Part shown: one piece after another, positions 39,382 through 48,578 of the stretch
Numbering within the stretch: position 1 is the stretch's first letter
Layout of the letters: each line of letters begins with the position of its first letter
Assembly: GCA_022827835.1 (NCBI GenBank)
Contig: JAJEIO010000036.1
Coordinates: forward strand, 1-53,931
DNA length: 53,931 nucleotides
Direction: 5' to 3'
DNA from: Candidatus Latescibacterota bacterium
GTDB taxonomy: Bacteria; Latescibacterota; UBA2968; UBA8231
Notes under the pieces: model-generated
What the model was told of the DNA's origin: nothing
Databases searched by the model: none
The model's input: only the letters and a program-made list of their open reading frames with translations
Made by a program: the position numbers and the translations under genes

Positions 39382-42300
39382 CTAGCCCGCTGCTGCAGCT
39401 TCCAATTCCTCGCCCTCGACCCGCACTGAAACGAGCTGAGAAACCCCTTCCTCGGGCATGGTGACGCCGTGCAGAGCGTCGGCTGCTGCCATGGTGATCT
39501 TGTTGTGCGTCACGACGACGAATTGCGTCTCGCGGGCAAATTCCTTGAGCACGCGCACGAAGCGGTTGATGTTGGCGTCGTCGAGCGGGGCATCGACCTC
39601 GTCGAGGATGCAGAACGGGCTGGGCTTGACTTGGTAGATGGCAAAGAGCAGGGAGATGGCCGTCAGCGCCCGCTCGCCGCCCGATAGCAGAGAAATGTTT
39701 TGCAGGCGTTTGCCACGAGGACGGGCGATGATGTCGATGTGGGCCTCTAGGGCATCGACGTTTTCCTCGAGTTGGAGGTCGGCTTCGCCGCCGGGGAAGA
39801 AGCGGATAAAAGTCCCTTTGAACGTCTCGCGGATTTGTTCGAAAGACTTGAGGAACATCCGCCGCGCCGTGCGGTCGATTAGGCTGAGGGTTTTCTTCAG
39901 GTCCTCGGCGGCGATGACTAGATCGTCGCGCTGTTGGCGGAGAAAGTCGTAGCGCTCCTTTTGTTCTTGATGTTCTTCCAAGACGCCCAAGTGTACCGAG
40001 CCCAAACGGTGTAGGGACTGCCGCAACTGGTCAATGCGCTGTTGCGTGGTCTCTTCGTCGATGGCCTCGTCGAGGGCCCCCATGGCTGCGACATCGCAGT
40101 GATACTCCTCCTGCAAGCGCTCGCGAATGTGCTGGGTCTGTAGTTGCAATTCGGAGATGCGCACTTCGAGGCTCGTGCGGCGCTCGCGCTGGTCGTTGAG
40201 CTGCCGCTGCAAGCGGCTGATGTTTTCCTGCAACTCGCGGTTTTGGGTGTTGGCGGTAGCCCAGTGTTGGCGGCGCTGGTCTTGCTCGGCCGCCAAGGTC
40301 TCGCGGCCTTGATGCAGTCCTTTGAGTTCGTCTGTTAAGGCCGTGCTGCGCGCACTGCAATCGGCCTGTTGGCGCTCGGCTTCGGTCCCTTCAGCTTCTA
40401 GACGTTCGATATTATTGTGTAGGTTGGCGTCGATGTTTTTCAGGCGGGTGGCGTCTCGTTCTAGCCCTTGGACCATTTCGGCGGTGCGGGCGTGTTCCAC
40501 TTGGAGGGTGTTCAGTGCTTCGCGCCGCTCGCGCCGCCGGGTTTCGCTCTGTTTGAGGTTTTCTTCCAAAGCGCTGCTTTCCTCGCTGAGGCGGTTGCTC
40601 TCAGTCTCGTTGTGGCGCAGGTGTTCGGCTTGTTCGGCAATGCTTTGGTCGAGGGCTTGGCAACGCTTGGCCAAGCTGGTGCTCTCGCCGTGGAGTTGCT
40701 TGAGACGCGCGGCGAGCCGCTCGGCATCAGCGCAGGCGCGCTGGTGCTGGTGGACCTGCTCGCGCTCCTTGGCGTGCCAAGTTTCGCTCTCAGCGGCTAG
40801 GTTCTCTAAACGTTGAGTGAGTACGCCGAGTTGCTCGGCGAGTGCATCGAGTCGGGGGCCAAGGGCTGCGTAGCGAGCTTTTTGGTGGGCGACGAGCGAG
40901 TGCAAGGTGCGGATTTCCCGCCCGCGGCCGAGGACGCCTGAATCCTCGGCTTGACTCTGGCCGCCCGACGCGAGGCCAAAGAGATCGACGGCGTCGCCAT
41001 CGGGCGTGACGCAGCGCACGTAGGCATCCGGGTAGCGGCGCGTCAGGGCTAATGCGGTTTGTAAATCGTCCACTAGAAAGGTATTGTGCAAGAGGCTGGT
41101 GATTAGGGGGGCGATAGAGGCTTCGGGCCGCACGTAATCCAGCAGCGGGCCGCGCAGTCCGGTCATGGGATCTGGGTCTAAGACCGGGCCGAGGGTGCGG
41201 GGAGGAGCTTCTAGCGATAGAATGCCGACGCGCCCAGAACGCTCTCGGAGATGGGCAATGCCTTTGAGCAGGCCGCTGTCCGAGTCGGCGATCAATGCTT
41301 GGAGCGCCTCGCCGAGGGCGACCTCGACCGCGCGGGCGTGTTCTGTTTCGACTTCGACTAGGTCGCCGAGGACGCCGCGAAAGAGAGCGGCGTGGGGCGA
41401 TTCGAGCATTAAGGTGCGGACTCCGCTCTGATAGCCTTGGTAGCCGGCGCGGACTTTTTCGAGGACTTGCAGCCGCGCTTGGTTGGCCTCAGCGGCGCGC
41501 TGGGCCGCATCGCGTTGGGCGCCGAGTTCGCGGAGGTCCTTCTCGGTTTGGTCGCGGGCAGCGAGGGCTGTGGTGCGCTGTTGCTGGCAGACGGATAGCT
41601 GCTGCCGAGTTTCGGCGAGGGTGGCTTCGGCGGCTTCGGCCGCTTGCAGGGCTTGCTCGCGCTCGGCTGTGGCCGCGTCCTCTTCGCCGCGCATGGCAAC
41701 GGCGCGTTCGTCGAGTGCGTCGCGCTCGGCCTGTTGGCGCTCGAGTGCGCGGCTTATTTCGCCTCCTTGGCGCAGGTGCTCCATGCGCTGGCGCTGGCGT
41801 TGGTCTAGTTCCGTTCGGTAGCTGTTGTATTCCTCTTCGGCTTGGGCGGCGCGCTGCTGATGGTCTTGCAATTCGCGCTCTATTTGCACAAAGGCCGTGC
41901 GCGCTTCGTCGAGGTGCGCGGTATTGTCGCGGCCCTGCTGCTGCACGGCTTTGAGCTGGCTGCTGTAATCGGCGCGTTCGCGGGCCGTGCGCTCGCGGAT
42001 TTGTTCGGCCGCCTCGCGCCGTTCGCGCACGGCCACGAGGAGTTGTTCGCGCTCGTGGATGGTTTCGATGCGGCGATTGAGTTCAAGGCCCGCTTCCTGC
42101 ATGGCTTTCTCGGCTTCGGTCAGCACGAGGCGCGCCCTTTCGAGCTCGGCCTCGCGGTTGGTGAAGCGGGTATAGCCTTCTTCGGCCGCCTTGCTGAGTG
42201 CGGCGAATTCGTCTTGCAATGGAGAGATTTGGGCATTGAGGGCGAAGAAACGCTGGTGCCCCAAGCGCACGTCGAGCTGGTCCAATTCCCCTTTGAGTTC

Positions 42301-42948
42301 GCGGTAGCGGCGCGCACGGCCTACTTGGCGGCCGAGATAGTCAACTTGGCGTTTGACCTCGGCGATGATGTCTTCAATCCGCTGTAGATCAGCTTGGGTG
42401 GCTTCTAAGCGATTCCGCGTGGAGCGCCGCCGAACTTTGTACTTGGTGATGCCGGCGGCCTCTTCGAGGATGCGGCGGCGGTTCTCGGTCTTATCGCTGA
42501 TGATTTCATCGACCATGCCCTGTTCCATCACCGCATAAGCACCTTGGCCCAAGCCAGTATCCATGAGCAGGTTGGTAATGTCCAAGAGGCGGCAGGGGAT
42601 CTTGTTGAGCAGGTAATCGCTTTCACCAGAGCGAAAAAGACGCCGGGTTAGCACGACCTCGGCGAATTCGACGGGCAGCGCACTATCGCGGTTTTCAATC
42701 GCCAGCGCGACTTCGGCCATGCCGAGGGCCTTGCGCTGGCGAGTGCCAGCAAAGATCACGTCCTCCATGCGCTGGCTGCGGAAAGAGCCGGCGCGTTGTT
42801 CACCTAGAACCCAGCGGATGGCCTCCACCACGTTGGATTTGCCGCAGCCGTTGGGGCCGACGATGGCCGTAATGCCCGGCTCGAAGGGAATGACGATCTT
42901 TTGGGCGAAGGACTTAAAACCGAAAATCTCGAGTTGATTGAGGCGCAC
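39382..42948 (-). CDS. smc: Chromosome segregation protein SMC
   Basis: A full-length 1188-residue SMC ATPase that compacts and helps separate the chromosome. Head parts: Walker A GPNGCGKSNVVEAIRWV near residue 32, ABC signature SLLSGGERALTAISLLFA and Walker B CILDEVDAPLDDANI. Between them lie two long coiled coils and a hinge (about 505-660, GYQGYQSGVRTLM... and GVLGDLVEVE). GTG start with a GGAG site. ScpA and ScpB are not in the window. Confidence 0.96.
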   Translation of the reverse strand: MRLNQLEIFGFKSFAQKIVIPFEPGITAIVGPNGCGKSNVVEAIRWVLGEQRAGSFRSQRMEDVIFAGTRQRKALGMAEVALAIENRDSALPVEFAEVVLTRRLFRSGESDYLLNKIPCRLLDITNLLMDTGLGQGAYAVMEQGMVDEIISDKTENRRRILEEAAGITKYKVRRRSTRNRLEATQADLQRIEDIIAEVKRQVDYLGRQVGRARRYRELKGELDQLDVRLGHQRFFALNAQISPLQDEFAALSKAAEEGYTRFTNREAELERARLVLTEAEKAMQEAGLELNRRIETIHEREQLLVAVRERREAAEQIRERTARERADYSSQLKAVQQQGRDNTAHLDEARTAFVQIERELQDHQQRAAQAEEEYNSYRTELDQRQRQRMEHLRQGGEISRALERQQAERDALDERAVAMRGEEDAATAEREQALQAAEAAEATLAETRQQLSVCQQQRTTALAARDQTEKDLRELGAQRDAAQRAAEANQARLQVLEKVRAGYQGYQSGVRTLMLESPHAALFRGVLGDLVEVETEHARAVEVALGEALQALIADSDSGLLKGIAHLRERSGRVGILSLEAPPRTLGPVLDPDPMTGLRGPLLDYVRPEASIAPLITSLLHNTFLVDDLQTALALTRRYPDAYVRCVTPDGDAVDLFGLASGGQSQAEDSGVLGRGREIRTLHSLVAHQKARYAALGPRLDALAEQLGVLTQRLENLAAESETWHAKEREQVHQHQRACADAERLAARLKQLHGESTSLAKRCQALDQSIAEQAEHLRHNETESNRLSEESSALEENLKQSETRRRERREALNTLQVEHARTAEMVQGLERDATRLKNIDANLHNNIERLEAEGTEAERQQADCSARSTALTDELKGLHQGRETLAAEQDQRRQHWATANTQNRELQENISRLQRQLNDQRERRTSLEVRISELQLQTQHIRERLQEEYHCDVAAMGALDEAIDEETTQQRIDQLRQSLHRLGSVHLGVLEEHQEQKERYDFLRQQRDDLVIAAEDLKKTLSLIDRTARRMFLKSFEQIRETFKGTFIRFFPGGEADLQLEENVDALEAHIDIIARPRGKRLQNISLLSGGERALTAISLLFAIYQVKPSPFCILDEVDAPLDDANINRFVRVLKEFARETQFVVVTHNKITMAAADALHGVTMPEEGVSQLVSVRVEGEELEAAAAG

Positions 42949-43097
42949 GGTCTAGCTCCTGCCGGGCGCTGGGGAGGGGCGCTCCGCGGGGAAGAGGGTG
43001 AGGTGCGGGCGATGCTAGGGGAGTAAGAAACGGCCTGGGGAAAGGCCATGTTTTAAGTACTCAAAAACGAGAAACGCTGTCAAGGCACTTGCCGCTA

Positions 43098-43586
43098 TCA
43101 GAAATCCAGCGCCGAGTCATCAACCGTGGCTGGATCGTCTTCCTTGCCCATGGCGATGATGTGCTCGGCCGTGATCTCCTGGCGGCCTGCGTATCCGGCA
43201 TTCAGTTCGTGCCAGTAGGCGACTTGGGGTTCGCCGCGCTGCCAGCACAACAGCACCCAACGACCTTGGTAGGTGGTGGGGAAGTCGAGGAGACCGCGTT
43301 CGAGGCCGCCGACTGGGAAGCGGATGCCCTCGGCGATGATTTCCTCGGCGACGATGTGCTTAATGTCGATGATTAGGTCGTTGATGCGGCGACGGTGCTG
43401 GTCAAAGGCCTCGCGGTCGGGGTTGGTGCTGCGGGTGACCGCTTGGCCCCAGAGCGCGTCGAGAATTTGCAACTGCTGATCGTGGTAGCGGACGGCTCCC
43501 TTCTTGACCTCTAGGCGCTGGAGCGCGTCTTCTAGCTGAGGCAGCTTGGCGTTGGCCTCTTCAATTGTAAATGCCTTGCGCGTCAT
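43098..43586 (-). CDS. DUF2203 family protein
   Basis: A 162-residue protein with the DUF2203 pattern: FTIEEANAKLPQLEDAL near the N-terminus, then a coiled stretch, LERGLLDFPTTYQGRWVLLC and WQRGEPQVAYWHELNAGYAG. No function is established for this family that I know of. It lies between gatC (divergent) and smc. Confidence 0.75.
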   Translation of the reverse strand: MTRKAFTIEEANAKLPQLEDALQRLEVKKGAVRYHDQQLQILDALWGQAVTRSTNPDREAFDQHRRRINDLIIDIKHIVAEEIIAEGIRFPVGGLERGLLDFPTTYQGRWVLLCWQRGEPQVAYWHELNAGYAGRQEITAEHIIAMGKEDDPATVDDSALDF

Positions 43587-43703
43587 GGAACTTTGCGAGA
43601 TGAGAATGTTTGCTCGTCTTGTGGCAAAGTATAGGCATTGAGGTGCTGCGCTACAAGCCCTTGCGCTACCTTTGGCGATGCGTGATATTTAACACTGTTT
43701 TGC

Positions 43704-43748
43704 GACGTGGAAGGGGTCGGCGCAGCCAGCCCCGTCTTTTTATTTTAA
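43704..43748 (+). terminator. Terminator or attenuator just upstream of gatC
   Basis: A stem of GAC, GGGG and GGC (43704-43721) paired with GCC, CCCC and GTC (43725-43736), followed by TTTTTATTTT. It ends 16 bases before the gatC ATG, so any transcript reading gatC from further upstream would have to pass it. The DUF2203-gatC gap (177 bp) has no gene. Confidence 0.65.
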
Positions 43749-43763
43749 GTTCAAAGTTCACCT

Positions 43764-44051
43764 ATGGCGGTTACTATAGAAGAGGTCCACGGGGTCGCTG
43801 AGTTGGCTCGGTTGCGCTTTTCGCCCGCAGAGGAGGAAAGGCTAGCTGGGGAGCTCAACCGCATCTTGCGCTACATGGACACGCTCAACGAGCTGGACAC
43901 CACGGGCGTAGAGCCAACGTCTCACGTGCTGCCCCTCGCCAATGCGTTTCGCCGCGACGAGGCCGCGCCCTTTCCCGCCGCGGCCGAAATCGTCGCCGCG
44001 GCCCCGCAGCGACAAGAGGACTACTTCAAAGTTCCGAGAATCATCGATTGA
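43764..44051 (+). CDS. gatC: Asp-tRNA(Asn)/Glu-tRNA(Gln) amidotransferase subunit C
   Basis: The small 95-residue subunit of the GatCAB complex that amidates mischarged tRNA. Pattern: VHGVAELARLRFSPAEEERL, ILRYMDTLNELDTTGVEPTS and EDYFKVPRIID. gatA and gatB are not adjacent. The ribosome site is weak. Confidence 0.92.
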   Translation: MAVTIEEVHGVAELARLRFSPAEEERLAGELNRILRYMDTLNELDTTGVEPTSHVLPLANAFRRDEAAPFPAAAEIVAAAPQRQEDYFKVPRIID

Positions 44052-44057
44052 CTATTG

Positions 44058-44093
44058 AGAAGCGGAGGCAGGGCACTGTCGCCGCTTCTTTGT
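44058..44093 (+). terminator. Hairpin and T-tract between gatC and pyrG
   Basis: AGAAGCGG at 44058-44065 pairs with CCGCTTCT at 44082-44089, followed by TTGTTT. It sits in the pyrG leader, 27 bases before its GTG, so it could be a terminator for gatC or an attenuator for pyrG. Confidence 0.6.
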
Positions 44094-44119
44094 TTGGGCA
44101 GCTCGAAGGAGCGCGCAAC

Positions 44120-45910
44120 GTGGCCACAGAATACAAAGGCCCCAAATACGTCGTCGTAACTGGCGGCGTGATAAGCGGTGTGGGCAAGGGCTTGACCACA
44201 GCTTCCATCGGCAAGATCCTGCAGCAATACGGCTACAGCACCACAGCCGTCAAGATCGATCCGTACATCAACTACGACGCTGGCACCATGCGGCCCACCG
44301 AGCACGGCGAGGTGTGGGTAACGGACGACGGCGGCGAAATAGATCAGGATTTGGGCAATTACGAGCGCTTCTTGGGGTTGGACCTGCCGCGCTCCAACAA
44401 CCTGACCACTGGGCAGATTTACCACACGGTCATCGAGCGCGAGCGCCGCGGCGAATACCTCGGCGAGACTGTGCAGCCGATCCCCCACATTACGGATGAG
44501 ATAACCCGCCGCTTGCAGGAGGCGGGCGCGGGCTACGACATCGTGCTGGTCGAGATCGGCGGCATTGTCGGTGACTATGAGAACGAGCCGTTCCTCTTCG
44601 CCGTGAAGACCTTGGAGCGCGACTTGGGTGAGGAGCACTTTGCGCACCTGTTAATCACCTATCTGCCCATACCTCCACACGTGGGCGAGATGAAGACCAA
44701 GCCCACGCAGCAGGCTATTCGCATGCTCAGCGAGCACGGCATTTTCCCCGACTTCATCGTCTGTCGCGCCGAGACCGCCACCGACGAGGTGCGCAAGAAA
44801 AAGATCCAGATCGGGGCCAATGTGCCCTACGACCACATCATTTCGGCTCCAGATTCGGAGACGATCTACAATATCCCGCTGGTTTTGGAAGAAGAGAGGC
44901 TCGGCGAGAAGATCCTCAGCCGGCTCGGCTGCACGCCCAAGAAGACTCCAGACTGGCGGCCTTGGCTGGAATTGGTCAAGCGCAGTCGGCAGCCGCGTCA
45001 GTGCGTCCGCGTGGCCATGGTCGGCAAATACGTGGTCACGGGCGACTTTCAGCTTACGGACTCGTACATCTCGGTCAATCAGTCGCTGATACACGCTGGC
45101 GTGGCGTCGGATGCGCGGGTCGAGATCACTTGGATTGACGGCCATCAGTTTGAGCGCGGCGAAATGGAACTGGCAGAACTCGACGCATTCGATGGTATTA
45201 TCGTCCCCGGGGCCTTTGGTGCGGGAGGGGCTGAAGGCGTGATTGCGGCCATTCGCTACGCCCGCGAGCACAACATCCCCTATTTGGGCCTGTGCTACGG
45301 CTTGCAACTGGCCGTGATCGAATACGCCCGCAATGTGGCCGGGGTTACTGAGGCTACTTCCGAGGAGTTCGACGCGGATTCCGAGTGGAAGGTCATCTGC
45401 GTCCAAGACACCGAGCAAAAGAGCGCGCTAGAGGAAAATCGCTACGGCGGCAGCATGCGCTTGGGCGCATACGCCGCGGTGTTCAAAAGCGACAGCCGCG
45501 TCCTCCAGATCTACGAAGCGTCGGGCCGCCTCAACGAAGACGCCCGCCGCATCGAACAACTGCTGGCCAATCCCGACCAAGCGTTCCGCGTTGGCTTGGT
45601 CATGCTGGAGCGCGACAAAGTCGCCCTAGAGCGCCACCGCCATCGCTACGAGGTTTCTCCCCGCTTCGTCGAACTGCTCGAAGAGGAGGGGCTGGTCTTT
45701 TCGGGGTATCACCGCCGCGTAGATGGCACTCGCTTGATGGAGTTTATCGAGTTGCCGGATCACCGCTTCTTTATCGCCACCCAAGCCCATCCCGAGTTCA
45801 AGTCGCGGATGGACAATCCTTCACCTCTGTTTGCCGGGTTTGTCGAGGCCGCGCTGGCCTACCAACAGGAGATTGCAAGCCATGAGGAGGGGCAGGCGGC
45901 GGCCTCCTAG
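44120..45910 (+). CDS. pyrG: CTP synthase
   Basis: Makes CTP from UTP, ATP and glutamine. 596 residues. The synthetase domain has TGGVISGVGKGLTTASIGKI, KIDPYINYDAGTMRPTEHGE and DLGNYERF; the glutaminase domain has catalytic Cys in LGLCYGLQLAVIEYARN and a His-Glu pair near AHPEFKSR. The frame is open from a TTG at 44048, but the GTG at 44120 has an AAGGAG site and matches the family start. Confidence 0.95.
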   Translation: MATEYKGPKYVVVTGGVISGVGKGLTTASIGKILQQYGYSTTAVKIDPYINYDAGTMRPTEHGEVWVTDDGGEIDQDLGNYERFLGLDLPRSNNLTTGQIYHTVIERERRGEYLGETVQPIPHITDEITRRLQEAGAGYDIVLVEIGGIVGDYENEPFLFAVKTLERDLGEEHFAHLLITYLPIPPHVGEMKTKPTQQAIRMLSEHGIFPDFIVCRAETATDEVRKKKIQIGANVPYDHIISAPDSETIYNIPLVLEEERLGEKILSRLGCTPKKTPDWRPWLELVKRSRQPRQCVRVAMVGKYVVTGDFQLTDSYISVNQSLIHAGVASDARVEITWIDGHQFERGEMELAELDAFDGIIVPGAFGAGGAEGVIAAIRYAREHNIPYLGLCYGLQLAVIEYARNVAGVTEATSEEFDADSEWKVICVQDTEQKSALEENRYGGSMRLGAYAAVFKSDSRVLQIYEASGRLNEDARRIEQLLANPDQAFRVGLVMLERDKVALERHRHRYEVSPRFVELLEEEGLVFSGYHRRVDGTRLMEFIELPDHRFFIATQAHPEFKSRMDNPSPLFAGFVEAALAYQQEIASHEEGQAAAS

Positions 45911-45935
45911 TTCGGTGGGCGGTACAATCGTCTCA

Positions 45936-47744
45936 ATGGGCCGCGCTTTCCTGGGGAGAGCGCGGCTTTTTCGCGCCGGGTGCTGCGGAGCTATGCTCTG
46001 GGCCTGCGGTGCGGGAGAAGTGCCCGAAGAACCGCTGCAAATTCCCGAGGTCGATGGGGAAGCATGGGACGCGCACATTGAGATAGGACGCCCCGGCCAT
46101 CGCATCGAGATCCGCGCCGATTCTTTGCGCGAATTTTCCAAGTCAGAGCAGATCGTCGCCACCGGTGGCGTGGAGGTGGCTTTCCGCGGCAACGAGGCCG
46201 TTTCGACACTGAGAGCCGAGCGCTTGGTGCTAGAGCACAAGCGGGATCGCTTTGGCTTGGCTGGCGGCGTGGTTTTGCGCGCTGGGGATAGCCTAGAAGT
46301 GCAGTCCGATACTTTGCTGTGGGAAAACGCGCACGAGCAGTTGCGCATTCCGGGTACATTGAGGGTGGAAGTCGGCGAGGGACGAGAGTGGGGCCGCAAC
46401 CTCACGAGCAATTTTGCCGTAGATGTGTGGTCCTTGGAAGCCGTCAAGGGGCTTTGGCGCGGTCGGGATGGGGTGATGGTGGAGGTGCGCGCCCAACGCG
46501 AGGAAAGCCGTCGAGTCGAGGGTGCGCAAGAGATCACCTACGACAGTGTCGAAGTGCGCTACGACGGAGTGCAATTGATCGGACCGCGCGCCACGTTCCT
46601 CCCACAGGCTCGTCGCTTTGACCTCAGCGGAGGGGTTGAGGGTGCCGACTCGCTGGCGCAGTTTGCAGCCGACGAAGTTTCAGTGGATGCGGAAAAGCAG
46701 CGGCTAGTGGCGCGGGGGGCGGTCCGCTACCGAGAGGATGAGGCCGAGTTGCGGGCCGCAGAGGTAGAGGAGGACCGCAACGCAGCGCTATTGCAGGCCC
46801 GCGGGAAGCCGGCGACCTTTGTGCAGGGCGAGCGGCAGATCGAGGCGCGCCAGTTGGCGTATTCGCGTTCCGAGCGCGAGCTGACGGCCGAGGGCGGGGT
46901 GGTCTTGCGCGCCGGAGAGCAGGAGCTGACGGCCCAAACCCTCCGCTATACGCGCGATGGCCAAGTCCATGCCGAGGGCGCGATCGCGCTAAAGGCACCC
47001 GAGTTGGACGGCTCGCTCGCCGGCGATTCGCTCTTTTTCGACTTGGAGCAAGAGGCTGGCTGGCTGCGAGGCGCACCCTCGTTGCGCCAGCGCGAGCTCG
47101 TGCTATCCGCCCCTGTGTTGCGGTTCGATCTCGTGCGGAGCCGGTTGGCCGGGACCGGCGGTTTTACCCTGCGCGCCGAAGGGTTAGAGGTCGCGGCCGA
47201 GCGCGGTGCATACGAAGCGGATTCAGCGCGGGTGCTGGTGGCCGAGGGCGTGGTGTTGGAAGAACAGGATGACGAGCGCGACTATCACAGCCGCCTGATG
47301 GCCGATTCGATGGTCGTCGCCTTGGCAGACAGCCAAGTCGAGTGGATCGCCATACCCGGCCAAGTGAGCGGCCAAATTGAGGTAGGGGACCGCCATAGTT
47401 GGATCGAGGGGCGGGGCGGGCAAGTCTTTATGGCCGACGGCGACTTGGAGCGGGTTGAAGTAAGTTCCGAGGCCGACGTGACGCACCGCCGAGCCAAAAA
47501 CGAAGAGATCAATCGCTTTCGCGGACAGCAGATGACCTTGTACTTTGACGCGGGGGGATTGCACCGTGCCTTGGTAAAGGGCGCGGCCGAGTTAGTCACG
47601 CGGCTGCAAGAGGACGAAGAGGTCTCCGTCAACGAGGTCAGCGGCGAAGAATTGGATATCCGCTTTGCCGAAGGCTCGCTGGCTGAGGTGCGAGTCGGGC
47701 CGGAGATCGAAGGTCGCTATTATCCTCCCGCAGAGGAGCCGTAA
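45936..47744 (+). CDS. LptC/LptA (OstA)-like LPS-transport lipoprotein
   Basis: A 602-residue exported protein just upstream of lptB. A signal sequence ends in a lipobox (MLWACG). The body is a long series of OstA-like beta repeats, the jellyroll slabs that carry LPS across the periplasm: [60 protein letters not shown] and [20 protein letters not shown]. It is far longer than E. coli LptA (185) and LptC (191), so it may join both functions. A start at 45882 (with AGGAG, overlapping pyrG) is also possible; I prefer 45936 because it gives a normal signal peptide. Confidence 0.78.
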   Translation: MGRAFLGRARLFRAGCCGAMLWACGAGEVPEEPLQIPEVDGEAWDAHIEIGRPGHRIEIRADSLREFSKSEQIVATGGVEVAFRGNEAVSTLRAERLVLEHKRDRFGLAGGVVLRAGDSLEVQSDTLLWENAHEQLRIPGTLRVEVGEGREWGRNLTSNFAVDVWSLEAVKGLWRGRDGVMVEVRAQREESRRVEGAQEITYDSVEVRYDGVQLIGPRATFLPQARRFDLSGGVEGADSLAQFAADEVSVDAEKQRLVARGAVRYREDEAELRAAEVEEDRNAALLQARGKPATFVQGERQIEARQLAYSRSERELTAEGGVVLRAGEQELTAQTLRYTRDGQVHAEGAIALKAPELDGSLAGDSLFFDLEQEAGWLRGAPSLRQRELVLSAPVLRFDLVRSRLAGTGGFTLRAEGLEVAAERGAYEADSARVLVAEGVVLEEQDDERDYHSRLMADSMVVALADSQVEWIAIPGQVSGQIEVGDRHSWIEGRGGQVFMADGDLERVEVSSEADVTHRRAKNEEINRFRGQQMTLYFDAGGLHRALVKGAAELVTRLQEDEEVSVNEVSGEELDIRFAEGSLAEVRVGPEIEGRYYPPAEEP

Positions 47745-47745
47745 G

Positions 47746-48477
47746 GTGGCATTGGAAACGCACGCATTGAGCAAGCACTACGGGGGCCGGGCGGTCGTTG
47801 ACGAGGTCAGCATCCGCGTCGAGCCGGGGGAGGTTGTTGGCCTGTTGGGGCCCAATGGTGCGGGCAAGACCACGACCTTTCACAGCATCGTCGGCTTTGC
47901 CGCGCCGGACGGGGGCCGCATCTTGCTCAACGATGCGGATATCACCGGGTTGCCGATGTATCGCCGCGCGCAGATGGGCATTGGCTACCTGCCGCAGGAG
48001 ACCTCCATCTTTCGCAAGCTGAGCGTGGCCGACAACATTCGCGCTGTATTGGAAGCGCGAGGAGTCGATAAAGCGCGCATCGCCGAGCACCAACGGCAAC
48101 TGCTAACCGAACTGGACTTGCTAGAACGCGCCAATCAGCGCGCCGACACGCTTTCGGGCGGCGAGACGCGCCGGGTCGAGATCGCGCGGGCCTTGGCTTG
48201 CGAGCCGCACTACATGCTCCTCGACGAGCCTTTTGCCGGCATTGATCCGCGCACAGTAGAAGACATCCAGAACATCATCGCCGAACTGAGAAACCGAGGC
48301 TTGGGCGTACTGATTACCGACCACAACGTGCGCGAGACCTTGGAGATCGCCGCGCGCGCCTATATCCTGGTGGATGGTAAAATTTTAACTGCGGGCACGG
48401 CCGAGGAGCTAATTGCCAACGAGCAGGTGCGGCGAATCTACCTCGGCGAGCGCTTTAGTTGGCGGGTCGATGGGTAG
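47746..48477 (+). CDS. lptB: LPS-export ABC transporter ATP-binding protein
   Basis: The ATPase that powers LPS extraction from the inner membrane. 243 residues: Walker [21 protein letters not shown]-loop [12 protein letters not shown] (LptB-type), ABC signature [15 protein letters not shown] and Walker [17 protein letters not shown] start after AGGAG, immediately following the LptA/C-like gene. The order lptA-lptB-rpoN matches the well-known proteobacterial one. Confidence 0.96.
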   Translation: MALETHALSKHYGGRAVVDEVSIRVEPGEVVGLLGPNGAGKTTTFHSIVGFAAPDGGRILLNDADITGLPMYRRAQMGIGYLPQETSIFRKLSVADNIRAVLEARGVDKARIAEHQRQLLTELDLLERANQRADTLSGGETRRVEIARALACEPHYMLLDEPFAGIDPRTVEDIQNIIAELRNRGLGVLITDHNVRETLEIAARAYILVDGKILTAGTAEELIANEQVRRIYLGERFSWRVDG

Positions 48478-48578
48478 GCGCGGTTGCACCTTGACTTTTC
48501 GCGCTGCACGGGCTTGTTTTTACAGCTACTATCAGGGTAGGTAATTTTTATTAAGTAATTAATTTACAATAATTTATA

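Noticed and set aside
45831..45881. Very early start of the LptA/C-like protein inside pyrG
   Set aside because: It lacks a ribosome site and adds a non-signal stretch; starts at 45882 or 45936 fit better.
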